This document shows, in pieces, positions 53,330 through 61,499 of a stretch of 64,000 nucleotides of DNA. A program made the position numbers and the translations under genes. Positions within the stretch are counted from its first letter, which is position 1. Every line of letters starts with the position of its first letter. The stretch lies in contig BAEM01000032.1 of the NCBI GenBank assembly GCA_000314955.1, positions 124,001-188,000 of the forward strand, in the 5' to 3' direction. The notes below the pieces were generated by a model that searched no databases, was not told the DNA's origin, and worked only from the letters and a program-made list of their open reading frames with translations. This stretch comes from Paraglaciecola chathamensis S18K6 (lineage in GTDB: Bacteria > Pseudomonadota > Gammaproteobacteria > Enterobacterales > Alteromonadaceae).

Positions 53330-54319
53330 ATGTCTAGAGCACAAACAGCATCGTTGATTTCAATGCCGGTAAAAAGCCTGAATATCAGCTCAGCGTCAAC
53401 GCTGCTTAGAAATGCCATGTTGCCTCTGCTTGGGATCCTAATTTTCCTAAGTTTATGGGCGGTATTGGCGAAAAATATTGATACATCTCTGGGGTCGTTC
53501 CCAGGGCCAAGTGAAGTATTTACTCAGGCCCAAGTGTTAATTGAAGAACATGGTGCCCAGCGGGAAAAAGCAAATGCATTTTATGAGCGCCAAGAGCAGC
53601 GTAATGCAGCGCGGATAGCGCAAGACCCTAGCTATAACCCAACGATTCGTGCATTTACTGGCGCCCCGACATTTTTTGATCAGATATGGACCAGTCTGTA
53701 CACGGTGACTGTCGGCTTTTTAATCGCATCGGTTATAGCGGTACCTCTTGGGATAATTTGTGGATTAAGTAAAGCTTCCTATGCGGCAATTAACCCATTG
53801 ATTCAATTGCTAAAACCGGTTTCGCCTTTGGCGTGGCTGCCCCTAGTGACTATGGTGGTGAGTGCGGTTTATGTGAGCGATGATCCTATGTTTTCAAAAT
53901 CGTTTATTACCTCTGCTGTCACTGTCTCACTATGTTGCTTGTGGCCTACGTTGATCAACACGGCGGTTGGTGTTTCAAGTATTGATAGCGATTTACTCAA
54001 TGTCAGTAAAGTACTGCGTTTAGGGCCGTTTTCACACGTGATGAAGATAGTGATGCCCTCATCAATACCCATGATTTTCACCGGGTTGCGGTTATCACTA
54101 GGCATAGGTTGGATGGTGCTAATTGCGGCTGAAATGCTCGCCCAGAACCCTGGTTTAGGTAAGTTTGTTTGGGATGAGTTCCAAAATGGCAGCTCTGAAT
54201 CACTGGCTCGGATCATGGTGGCAGTGTTAACCATAGGCTTGATTGGCTTTGCCTTAGACAGACTCATGTTACTGCTACAAAAACAAGTCAGTTGGGACAA
54301 AGGCGCTGTGCTGCGTTAA
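53330..54319 (+). CDS. nrtB: Nitrate ABC transporter permease NrtB
   Basis: 329 residues, BPD_transp_1 family, six or seven membrane segments. One helix near residues 35-55 is followed by an unusually long charged stretch (about 70-125, rich in Gln, Arg and Glu, including FYERQEQRNAARIAQDP) before the core. The EAA-type cytoplasmic loop is in LRLGPFSHVMKIVMPSSIPMIFTGLRLSLGIGW. The start at 53330 has GAGGAGG upstream; the frame opens at a TTG 10 codons earlier. It should dimerise and couple to NrtC. Confidence 0.9.
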   Translation: MSRAQTASLISMPVKSLNISSASTLLRNAMLPLLGILIFLSLWAVLAKNIDTSLGSFPGPSEVFTQAQVLIEEHGAQREKANAFYERQEQRNAARIAQDPSYNPTIRAFTGAPTFFDQIWTSLYTVTVGFLIASVIAVPLGIICGLSKASYAAINPLIQLLKPVSPLAWLPLVTMVVSAVYVSDDPMFSKSFITSAVTVSLCCLWPTLINTAVGVSSIDSDLLNVSKVLRLGPFSHVMKIVMPSSIPMIFTGLRLSLGIGWMVLIAAEMLAQNPGLGKFVWDEFQNGSSESLARIMVAVLTIGLIGFALDRLMLLLQKQVSWDKGAVLR

Positions 54320-54412
54320 TGATGCTGAGCTGCGTTAATGGTGCACTGCATCAATGCGCAGTGGATTTGACGCGTTTGCATGAACAATAGTGAAATATAA
54401 AGGTAAAACAAA

Positions 54413-55267
54413 ATGACCGCAAAACATCATTTAGAACTCACCCAAGTAGGAATCGATTTCCCTACGCCTAAAGGACCGTTTACTGCGCTGACCGATGTGA
54501 ATTTGAAGATCCAAAAGGGTGAGTTTATCTCACTGATCGGCCACTCAGGGTGCGGTAAGTCAACGGTACTCAATATTATTGCAGGGCTACACAAAGCTAC
54601 GAAGGGCGGCGTGATTTTAGATGGTCACGAAGTCAATGAGCCTGGGCCCGAACGTGCGGTGGTATTTCAAAACCATTCTTTGCTGCCATGGCTCACGGCC
54701 TACAAAAATGTAGAGCTTGCGGTTAGGCAAACAAGCAAAGGGCGCAGCAAAGCAGAAATGCGTGACTGGGTTGAGCACAATCTTGAGTTAGTGCATATGA
54801 GTCATGCAGTTGACAAGTTACCAGCAGAGATTTCTGGAGGTATGAAGCAAAGGGTAGGGATTGCAAGAGCACTGGCTATGGAGCCAAAAGTGCTGTTAAT
54901 GGATGAGCCTTTTGGGGCTCTAGATGCCCTGACAAGAGCCCATTTGCAAGACTCGATAATGGAAATTCACGCCGACCTAGGCAATACAGTAGTGATGATA
55001 ACCCATGACGTAGATGAGGCTGTGTTGCTATCTGATCGTATTGTCATGATGACCAATGGTCCCTCTGCCACCATAGGGGAAATTCTAGATATTGAATTGC
55101 AACGGCCACGGGATCGCCTAGCACTGGCTGATAACCCTCAGTACAACCATTACCGTCACGAAGTCTTGACGTTTTTATACGAGAAGCAGCGAAAAGTGGA
55201 ATCGGTTGCTGAGCATCGTAAAAAAGCGCAAGGCAAAACCAAGGCTAACGACGCAAGCGTCGCATAA
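54413..55267 (+). CDS. nrtC: Nitrate ABC transporter ATP-binding protein
   Basis: 284 residues, NrtD/SsuB-type ATPase. Walker A GHSGCGKST, Q-loop in VVFQNHSLLPWL, signature SGGMKQRVGIARA, Walker B VLLMDEPFGALD and switch His in ITHDVDEAV are all intact. It lacks the C-terminal NrtA-like sensor domain of cyanobacterial NrtC, so it is an NrtD-like subunit serving as a homodimer. The last roughly 25 residues are Lys-rich. The porin gene follows after 156 bases. Confidence 0.92.
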   Translation: MTAKHHLELTQVGIDFPTPKGPFTALTDVNLKIQKGEFISLIGHSGCGKSTVLNIIAGLHKATKGGVILDGHEVNEPGPERAVVFQNHSLLPWLTAYKNVELAVRQTSKGRSKAEMRDWVEHNLELVHMSHAVDKLPAEISGGMKQRVGIARALAMEPKVLLMDEPFGALDALTRAHLQDSIMEIHADLGNTVVMITHDVDEAVLLSDRIVMMTNGPSATIGEILDIELQRPRDRLALADNPQYNHYRHEVLTFLYEKQRKVESVAEHRKKAQGKTKANDASVA

Positions 55268-55312
55268 CGAATTACGCACTGCGCTATTAGGGGTGGTAAA
55301 CGCCCTGTTACG

Positions 55313-55343
55313 TTTACCCTAGCAGCGGCTGCTGCTGGGTAAA
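55313..55343 (+). other. Hairpin between nrtC and the porin gene
   Basis: TTTACCC-T-AGCAGC pairs with GCTGCTGGGTAAA around GGCT, with one bulged T. No U-run follows, so partial termination or mRNA stabilisation are both possible. Confidence 0.55.
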
Positions 55344-55423
55344 TCAGTGCGAGCAAAAAACACATATAAGCCTGATTAAACAGGCGTTAACAACACACAT
55401 TATACTGATATGAAGGAATGAAC

Positions 55424-56656
55424 ATGAGCGCACAAACCGTTAATCACCCAATTAAAAAATCAATACTCGCTAGTATGGTTGGCCTTGTATGTGCCGGGGC
55501 GACAATGGGACAGGCGCATGGTGCTGAGCAGAGCAGTATCACAAGTGCGTTAAAAGAGGGCAGCGCTGCCGTTAATTTACGCTTGCGCTACGAAGATGTT
55601 GACCAAGATAGTAACGACGCCAGTGCGCTAACGCTGCGCACTATGCTTAATTACACGACGGCAAGCTACAAAGGTTTCTCAGCCAAAATCGAAGTAGAAG
55701 ACACGCGCATTGTGCTAGGTGAGGGCGACTATACCGTTGGGCCCAGTGGTTATAATGTAGGACAATATTCGGTGATTGCCGATCCTGAGCACACCGAGTT
55801 GGATCAAGGTTATGTGCAGTATCAAAATGAAGGGTTAACCGCCAGATTAGGCCGCCAAATTATCACTATGGATGGCCACAGGTTTGTGGGGCACGTAGGC
55901 TGGCGACAAGATTGGCAAACCTTTGATGGGGTAAGCGTAAAATATGCCGCAAGCAAAGATCTGACCATGCAATATGCCTATCTTAGCCAGCGTAACCGTA
56001 TTTTTGCAGACGATGCGGATTTTGACAGCAAAGACCATCTTCTCAACGTCGCATATTCAACGCCCTACGGTAAATTAGTCGGTTACAGCTATTTGCTCGA
56101 AATAGATAACGATACAGATAATGCACTGGATACCTACGGTTTCAGCTTCAATGGCGGCACTAAACTGTCTGATACCTCAGTGCTATATGGCATGGAATAC
56201 GCCACACAAACAAGCGAAACCGCCACCACTGATTTTGATGCGGATTATTTAATGCTCCAAGCTGGGGTTAAGCTTGAAGCGGTTACCCTGAAACTCGGTT
56301 ACGAGTCATTGGGCTCAGATGACGGCCAGTATGGTTTCGCGACACCCCTTGCTACTTTGCATAAATTTAATGGTTGGGCAGATACCTTCCTCAATACTCC
56401 AGCGCAAGGCTTAGTGGATGTCAGCGTGACAGCGACAGGTAAGTTAGCTGGAGGTGCTTGGTCAGTGATTTATCACGATTTCAGTGCGGATGAAGAAAGC
56501 ACTGAGGTAGATGACTTAGGTAGCGAGATTGATTTGAGTTACGTGCGTAAATTCGAAGGTGGCTATTCAGCGGGCATTAAATACGCTGCATATTCCGGTG
56601 ATAGCGGCCGCCAAGACACAGATAAACTTTGGATTTGGACCAGCGCCTCATTTTAA
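55424..56656 (+). CDS. Outer-membrane porin-like beta-barrel protein
   Basis: 410 residues. Signal peptide ending near AHGA (about residue 33), then a barrel with alternating aromatic strands and a C-terminal Phe (WIWTSASF), the usual outer-membrane sorting end. The pattern resembles the alginate-export/OprD-like porins of Alteromonadales (VNLRLRYEDVDQDS; RLGRQIITMDGHRFVGHVGWRQDW). The ATG at 55424 is chosen for its spacing from GAAGGA; the one at 55418 touches it. Its position right after nrtC suggests a passage for nitrate across the outer membrane, an inference from linkage. A strong terminator follows. Confidence 0.82.
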   Translation: MSAQTVNHPIKKSILASMVGLVCAGATMGQAHGAEQSSITSALKEGSAAVNLRLRYEDVDQDSNDASALTLRTMLNYTTASYKGFSAKIEVEDTRIVLGEGDYTVGPSGYNVGQYSVIADPEHTELDQGYVQYQNEGLTARLGRQIITMDGHRFVGHVGWRQDWQTFDGVSVKYAASKDLTMQYAYLSQRNRIFADDADFDSKDHLLNVAYSTPYGKLVGYSYLLEIDNDTDNALDTYGFSFNGGTKLSDTSVLYGMEYATQTSETATTDFDADYLMLQAGVKLEAVTLKLGYESLGSDDGQYGFATPLATLHKFNGWADTFLNTPAQGLVDVSVTATGKLAGGAWSVIYHDFSADEESTEVDDLGSEIDLSYVRKFEGGYSAGIKYAAYSGDSGRQDTDKLWIWTSASF

Positions 56657-56750
56657 GAAGCGTTGCCAGGGCTGATGAAATATATCAGCTAATGAATAAC
56701 CCTAGACAGTCAAGCCACAGGTGTAGACTTGGGAACTATTCGCACTTTGA

Positions 56751-56807
56751 GCAAGCTTGTGCTTTTAACCCTCTGAGCAGAGATTAAAAGCCGGCTTGCT
56801 TTTTTTT
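56751..56807 (+). terminator. Terminator of the nrt-porin operon
   Basis: GCAAGC pairs with GCTTGC and GCTTTTAA with TTAAAAGC, followed by eight T. Confidence 0.9.
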
Positions 56808-56930
56808 ACGCGTTTTAAAGCCATTAAAAAAGTAAAGCTATTAAAAAAGCAGCGTGATGGAAAAGGGTTTGATAAGCTAAGGGACGAACGCCACTTCGTA
56901 CGCTATTTTTTATTAATTTCAAGGATATAT

Positions 56931-57128
56931 ATGTCGGAATTTGAATCCATGGCCAACACTGGCTCCTATTTTGTCGGCTGGTTTACACTCGCACTTATCA
57001 ATGCTGGGCTCGCCCAAGGCAAGGGGCGCAACGGATTGATTTGGTTTATTATATCTTTGTTTGTCGGCCCATTTGCGACTTTGCTCATCGTAGTATTTGA
57101 AAACCTGAACAAGCAGCGCCATTTTTAG
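56931..57128 (+). CDS. Small membrane protein, unknown
   Basis: 65 residues with two hydrophobic segments (about 9-27 and 36-55). The start at 56931 has AAGGA six bases upstream; the frame opens at a TTG inside the preceding terminator, which cannot be used. The segment GLAQGKGRNGLIWFIISLFVGPFATLLIVV resembles small antitoxin- or Superinfection-like membrane proteins only vaguely. The SIMPL gene follows after 12 bases, so the two are probably cotranscribed. Confidence 0.6.
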   Translation: MSEFESMANTGSYFVGWFTLALINAGLAQGKGRNGLIWFIISLFVGPFATLLIVVFENLNKQRHF

Positions 57129-57140
57129 TTTGAGGTAATA

Positions 57141-57860
57141 ATGACAACGCAAAGCAAAAGCGCGGCATTCATTTTAGGCGCGTTTTTATGTACAGGCTTA
57201 ATTGTACTTGGTATGCAAATTAGCCACTCTGTGATTGAATATCGCCAGTTCGAACGAAGCGTTACCGTTAAAGGGTTGTCTGAACAAGAATACCCAGCCG
57301 ACATCGTTATTTGGCCGATTCAATATACGGTTGCGGATAATTCACTCGAAGCCTTGTATGACGCCATTGAAAGTAACACAAGGCTGATATCAGATTTTTT
57401 GCAACAGCGGGGGATTGCAGCGTCAGATATTAGTGTTTCTGCCACGGCTATCACGGATAAATCTGCTCAGCAGTACGGCGGTAATGCCACTCCCGCGTTT
57501 CGGTTTACTGCAGCACAAACGGTCACTGTGTATTCTAGGGATATAGATCTAGTTCGCAGTGTTATGGGGCAGCTTACAGAGCTTGGTAAGAAAGGCATTG
57601 TACTTAATCAAAATAACTATCAAGCCAATGTGGAATACATATTCACACGTTTAAATGATGTTAAACCGGCGATGATAGAAGAAGCGACCCGCAAAGCGCG
57701 AGAAGTTGCACAGAAATTCGCCAAAGACTCAAACAGTGTATTGGGTAAGATAAAACGCGCTTCTCAAGGCCAATTCAGTATCAGTGCGCGGGATAGAAAC
57801 AATCCCCACATTAAAAAGCTACGAGTCGTTTCAACCGTGGAATATTATTTGTCTGATTGA
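57141..57860 (+). CDS. SIMPL domain (DUF541) protein
   Basis: 239 residues. An N-terminal hydrophobic helix (9-28) acts as membrane anchor or signal, followed by the periplasmic SIMPL/DUF541 domain (SVTVKGLSEQEYPADIVIW, LQQRGIAASDISVS, KARDVAQ-like KAREVAQKFAKDSNS). Family members form oligomeric rings; E. coli YggE affects oxidative stress tolerance. The sequence is complete. The stop codon lies seven bases before a palindromic repeat element. Confidence 0.86.
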   Translation: MTTQSKSAAFILGAFLCTGLIVLGMQISHSVIEYRQFERSVTVKGLSEQEYPADIVIWPIQYTVADNSLEALYDAIESNTRLISDFLQQRGIAASDISVSATAITDKSAQQYGGNATPAFRFTAAQTVTVYSRDIDLVRSVMGQLTELGKKGIVLNQNNYQANVEYIFTRLNDVKPAMIEEATRKAREVAQKFAKDSNSVLGKIKRASQGQFSISARDRNNPHIKKLRVVSTVEYYLSD

Positions 57861-57867
57861 ACGTGTT

Positions 57868-58133
57868 ATACCATTCCACGTTAATAAGTGATGACTCAGC
57901 GAGAGTTTAAAAGGGCTTAAACAAGGCGCATAACTGAATGAATAGTTGTTCTCTTTCGAAGTCATGCAACGCAGTGTAAGCCCTCTTAAAACTCGCCTAC
58001 AAGGAATGCCCCAGCGGCTTTTGCTCTGCGTTCTCACTATTTGAAAGGGAACAACCATTACTACATAGCGACGCCTTAATCAAAAACCGCTGGACGCATT
58101 CTGAGGCGGTCACTTATTAATGCGGATTGGTAT
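57868..58133. repeat. 266-base composite palindromic element (copies B and B')
   Basis: Two related units in opposite orientation. The right unit (58009-58133) is nearly identical to copy A at 5134. The left unit (57868 to about 58000) is its diverged inverse: reversed, it contains CTGCGTT, TTCGAAAGAGAACAACTATT and TTATTAACGTGGAATGGTAT. The outer ends form terminal inverted repeats of about 32 bases. Each unit has its own pairing arms: CCAGCGG/CCGCTGG on the right, AAGGGCTTA/TAAGCCCT on the left. No open reading frame is present. Confidence 0.9.
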
Positions 58134-58141
58134 TAACACTG

Positions 58142-58183
58142 AAAAAGCCGCCCGTGTGCAATTTGCTCACGGGCGGCTTTTTT
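58142..58183. terminator. Strong bidirectional terminator
   Basis: AAAAAGCCGCCCGTG pairs with CACGGGCGGCTTTTT around 11 bases, with A- and T-tracts on either side. It can end the SIMPL transcript and the minus-strand gene at 58224. Confidence 0.93.
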
Positions 58184-58223
58184 ATTGATCTTTTATTCAG
58201 CGCATTGGAATTCGCCTATTTAT

Positions 58224-58595
58224 TTAAGCGAATTTTTGCTCCAAATAATTGATGATCTCTGAAGATTCGTACATCCAGGTATCTTGGCCATCTTTTTGAA
58301 TACGCAAACAAGGTACTTTCACTGCACCGCCACCGTTTAATAGTTCAGTTCTGTGCTGTGAGCCTTGTTTGGCATTGCGCTTTTGCATCGGTAAGTTCAG
58401 GCGATGCAACGCACGGCGAGTTTTGATGCAAAACGGGCAGGCATAAAATTGATAAAGGGAGTAGCTGTTAAGCTCGGCCTCCACTTTTGCTTGTGCCTCA
58501 GGACTGCGTTTCTGTTTACGAGGGCGGGTAATCAAATCAATTAAAATAATGATTCGACCTAATGCTTCGCGAATAAACTTTATAACAAATTTCAT
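58224..58595 (-). CDS. Glutaredoxin/GST-N-like thioredoxin-fold protein
   Basis: 123 residues. A hydrophobic/basic N-terminal helix (1-25) may tether it to the membrane. A thioredoxin-fold domain then carries the redox motif CPFC in LYQFYACPFCIKTRRAL, the cis-Pro in AVKVPCLRI and the ESSEIINYLEQKF ending typical of glutaredoxins and GST N-terminal domains. A glutathione-linked disulfide reductase is likely. It is monocistronic, 134 bases after the Gdt1-type gene on the same strand. Confidence 0.84.
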   Translation of the reverse strand: MKFVIKFIREALGRIIILIDLITRPRKQKRSPEAQAKVEAELNSYSLYQFYACPFCIKTRRALHRLNLPMQKRNAKQGSQHRTELLNGGGAVKVPCLRIQKDGQDTWMYESSEIINYLEQKFA

Positions 58596-58729
58596 TTCTA
58601 GTACTTAACTCTTTCATTTAACCCTTGGAACTGATGGGCGCATTATAAGCATTATCTGTCCCCAAAGTGAGACAATAATGATAACAAAACATTTCTGCTA
58701 TTCATTTTTACGATTTGTATCTGCATCAC

Positions 58730-59284
58730 CTAGCTGATCAGGCCATATAAGCCGATTGCCACAAAAACCAGAGCGGCTAGGGCGCGGGTTAACGTGAATG
58801 GGATACGTTGCATGATGTAATTTCCTGCAAAAACCACAGGTACATTGGCCAGCAACATACCTAAGGTGGTGCCTAATGTGACCCAAAGCAAAGACTGGTA
58901 TTGCGCTGCTAACAGCACGGTGGCAATTTGGGTTTTATCACCAATTTCAGCAATAAAAAACAGCACGAGTGAAACCACAAACGCACCGTATTTATCGAGA
59001 CTGGTATTGGGTTCATCGTCTTTGTCAGGAATAAGCAGCCATAGGCCCACGGCAATAAAGCTCAGATGAATTAGTAACTCCCCTAACTCGCTGGTTAGGA
59101 ATTGGCTGAGCCAATCACCGAACCAAGCCGATACGCCATGATTAAGCAATGTCGCGATTAAAATACCAGCAATAATTTGCCATGGTTTTTGTAATCGTGT
59201 TACAAGCAGCAAAGATAATAGCTGGGTTTTATCGCCCATTTCGGCGAGGGTGACAGTAAGGGTAGAAGTGAAAAAAGCGTCCAT
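58730..59284 (-). CDS. Gdt1/UPF0016 family transporter, Mn2+ exporter-like
   Basis: 184 residues with six membrane helices and two copies of the family motif: AEMGDKTQLLS near residue 15 and AEIGDKTQIAT near 115. Bacterial members export manganese or handle calcium. The yybP-ykoY-type leader just upstream strongly favours manganese as the substrate. A patch in the middle (PDKDEEPNTSLDKYG) is the cytoplasmic loop between the two halves. Confidence 0.93.
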   Translation of the reverse strand: MDAFFTSTLTVTLAEMGDKTQLLSLLLVTRLQKPWQIIAGILIATLLNHGVSAWFGDWLSQFLTSELGELLIHLSFIAVGLWLLIPDKDDEPNTSLDKYGAFVVSLVLFFIAEIGDKTQIATVLLAAQYQSLLWVTLGTTLGMLLANVPVVFAGNYIMQRIPFTLTRALAALVFVAIGLYGLIS

Positions 59285-59299
59285 TTATAACAATCTCGC

Positions 59300-59484
59300 G
59301 CGGGATACTAAACCAAAGGCAAATAGACGCCTCCCGCAATTGGGGCGCTACTTGCCTTAGGTCTTGCCGATATTCATACTAGTAAAAGTATGAACACAAA
59401 ACTGCCATAAGCCATGAGGGCTCAAGTATGTTGACAGTCTTACTCAAACGTTTGAGCGGGCTACTCCCCTAAGACGCCAGCAAT
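59300..59484 (-). ncRNA. yybP-ykoY manganese riboswitch
   Basis: On the minus strand the leader holds the two conserved blocks of the yybP-ykoY aptamer: GGGGAGTAGCC (around 59461-59470) and GTCAACATAC (59426-59435), separated by a CTCAAACGTTTGAG stem. Downstream hairpins (TTCATAC/GTATGAA and AAGGCAA/TTGCCTT) lie before the start codon. No U-run is seen, so control may be translational or by a non-canonical terminator. It precedes the Gdt1-type gene, a known genomic context. Confidence 0.88.
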
Positions 59485-59502
59485 GTACCCAAAGTTAGCT
59501 GT

Positions 59503-59940
59503 TTAATCAAGGGGTAAAACGGGCAAATTGCTGTGTTGAGTACTTAAGCTGAAGCCGTGTTGATTTAGCCAGCGCATGCCTTCTTCGCGACTGTTGTAGA
59601 TCATGATAGTGTCTTTTTTTAGATTATTGCCTAAATACTGTTTTAAGGTAAAACGTTTGATCTGTGCGTGTTGCTCACCCACTATAAAGACCAGATGAGT
59701 GCGGTGGTGCCGTCTAACCCATATTTCAATTTCCAACAAGATACTATCTATTTTAGCTGCGCTTAACTCCCAATGTTCAGCTAATAAAATATTCCCCCAA
59801 GGTGCGCCGTTTAAGGTCAATATTTGTTCTTTTAAATTATTAAATAACTTGCGTGCATTGACTTCGTCGATAGTACCAACGAGTTCAGTGATGAGAATAT
59901 TTCCGCTAAGTGTTGTGCTAAAAGCAGGTGGGCGACTCAT
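59503..59940 (-). CDS. STAS/SpoIIAA-like protein, unknown
   Basis: 145 residues, soluble. The strand order and the start LSGNILITELVGTIDEVNARKLFNNLKEQI recall STAS/SpoIIAA-like domains, but the key Ser phosphosite is not obvious. The rest (HLVFIVGEQHAQIKRFTLKQYL, IMIYNSREEGMRWLNQHGF) fits the SpoIIAA-like family that binds lipids or regulators. It stands alone upstream of the riboswitch. Confidence 0.55.
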   Translation of the reverse strand: MSRPPAFSTTLSGNILITELVGTIDEVNARKLFNNLKEQILTLNGAPWGNILLAEHWELSAAKIDSILLEIEIWVRRHHRTHLVFIVGEQHAQIKRFTLKQYLGNNLKKDTIMIYNSREEGMRWLNQHGFSLSTQHSNLPVLPLD

Positions 59941-60186
59941 TTTTTACCTTCAGGTTTAATCTCAATGACCAATAGTCAGGAGCGAACTTAGCAATATCAT
60001 TGCTTAATTTGCGTACGTTAGGCAAGAAAATCAAAGGGGTGTTTCTCAAATAGCAATATTCACCGGCCTAAATGACGTAAAACGCGAATATAGGTAAAAT
60101 TGTAGTACAAAAACAGGGGTTTACCCTGCACAAGTCAATAGATTGGCTCACATGGGTTATCAATATGCTGATGACAAGCGGAAGTA

Positions 60187-60214
60187 TACAGCAAGCTAGG
60201 TGTAGCTTGCTGTA
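60187..60214. terminator. Hairpin downstream of the ABC export operon
   Basis: Perfect TACAGCAAGCTA-GGTG-TAGCTTGCTGTA, 12 pairs, 25 bases past the last permease gene. No U-run follows on the minus strand. Confidence 0.6.
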
Positions 60215-60238
60215 GATAGCTATGCGTACGCTTTGTGT

Positions 60239-61489
60239 TTAGACACTTCTGGTGGCGAGCGCAGGGGCGATATTCGCGGCTTTTCTTGCTGGGCCAAAAA
60301 CAGCAAGCTGCCCCACAAGCCAAAGTGCAACCATTCCCAGAGGAATGTAATACCAAGCGATAGGGTCAAGGCTAAATGCATCCACTAATACAATGTTGAG
60401 CACTATGGTTAAAGCCGCACCTATTACTACACCTGCTGAACTTATGAGAAAGTTCTCTAACATGAAGTAGCGCACGATAGACAACTGGCTTGCACCAAGT
60501 GCTCGGCGTGTGCCTATTTGCTTCTTACGTTGATTGACGCTAAAACTCGCCAAACCAACAATTCCTAAGCCTGTGACGATAACGAGAATTGTCATGACGG
60601 TAACCAAGATGCTTATCATGGCGCTGTTATCGCGATAAGCCCGCAAACGTGTTCCTTCTACGCTGCGCATATCTCGTAAAATACGTCCTGAATTGCTTTT
60701 CGCTAATTGGCTTTCTACTTCATTCATGACGCGATCGCGTTGGCCTGGTTTTGTGCGAACAAAATAACGGCTTGATTTAGCGTCGCGTATTTCGGGTGTC
60801 AACATCACGTTCTCAACATTGTCCCATCCCACCCAAGGAGCTTGCAGTTGGTCAACGATACCGGTAATGATCATGGGTTCAATATCATTGATATACACGG
60901 TTTTGCCCAGTGCAGCTAATCCTTCATCAGGGAATAACCTGTTTGCCATGGCAAGGGTAATAATCACTTTATCAGGCCAGTGTGTTTGGCTCGATTGGCG
61001 GGTTTGAATATCTGTTGGGCTGAAGTTTTCACCGGCAACCAAAGCAACATCTAAGCTATTTAATCCGTGTTCATCGATCATATACACGGCGGTTCCGGTG
61101 CCGTCAAACTCAGTGCCTGGTTGAGTTTGCAAGCTCATTGACCACCCACTGCCACTTAACGGTACTGCGTTAATTTGCACGGCATCGATTACACCGTCGA
61201 GGGAACGAATTAGATTTAAATCTTCCTGAGTCGTTACCAAGCTATTAAAGTCATGGCTAAACCCAACGCTTGAAATATAAAAACTGTTGGCCTCATCGAT
61301 ACCGCTGGGACGCTGCATTTTATCACTGCGCTCTACGATAATGTATATTGCATTGACGACTATGGTCATGGTGAAAGCAATTTGCAGTGCGATTAGCATG
61401 GCGCCGACTTTATTGCGCAGTAAGGCTCTGAAAATGGGTCCTATCTCCCAATTTTCAGCGAAAAACGACGGGCTTTTTGAATCTGTCAT
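60239..61489 (-). CDS. MacB/FtsX-type ABC permease, second copy
   Basis: 416 residues: an N-terminal helix (about 30-52), a periplasmic MacB_PCD domain (about 55-280), and a C-terminal FtsX domain with three helices. The conserved cytoplasmic motif QIGTRRALGASQLSIVRYF is present. These permeases move substrates from the periplasm to an outer-membrane channel by mechanotransmission. The ATG at 61489 has AAGGA upstream; the frame opens 26 codons earlier. It follows the other permease after 10 bases. Confidence 0.9.
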   Translation of the reverse strand: MTDSKSPSFFAENWEIGPIFRALLRNKVGAMLIALQIAFTMTIVVNAIYIIVERSDKMQRPSGIDEANSFYISSVGFSHDFNSLVTTQEDLNLIRSLDGVIDAVQINAVPLSGSGWSMSLQTQPGTEFDGTGTAVYMIDEHGLNSLDVALVAGENFSPTDIQTRQSSQTHWPDKVIITLAMANRLFPDEGLAALGKTVYINDIEPMIITGIVDQLQAPWVGWDNVENVMLTPEIRDAKSSRYFVRTKPGQRDRVMNEVESQLAKSNSGRILRDMRSVEGTRLRAYRDNSAMISILVTVMTILVIVTGLGIVGLASFSVNQRKKQIGTRRALGASQLSIVRYFMLENFLISSAGVVIGAALTIVLNIVLVDAFSLDPIAWYYIPLGMVALWLVGQLAVFGPARKAANIAPALATRSV

Positions 61490-61499
61490 CTTGATATCC

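Noticed and set aside
56796-56930. Long N-terminus of the small membrane protein at 56931
   Set aside because: It would start inside the porin terminator and is rich in Lys/Arg without a ribosome-binding site; the ATG at 56931 has AAGGA.
57868-58133. Insertion sequence
   Set aside because: Too short and without a transposase frame; treated as a non-coding repeat element.
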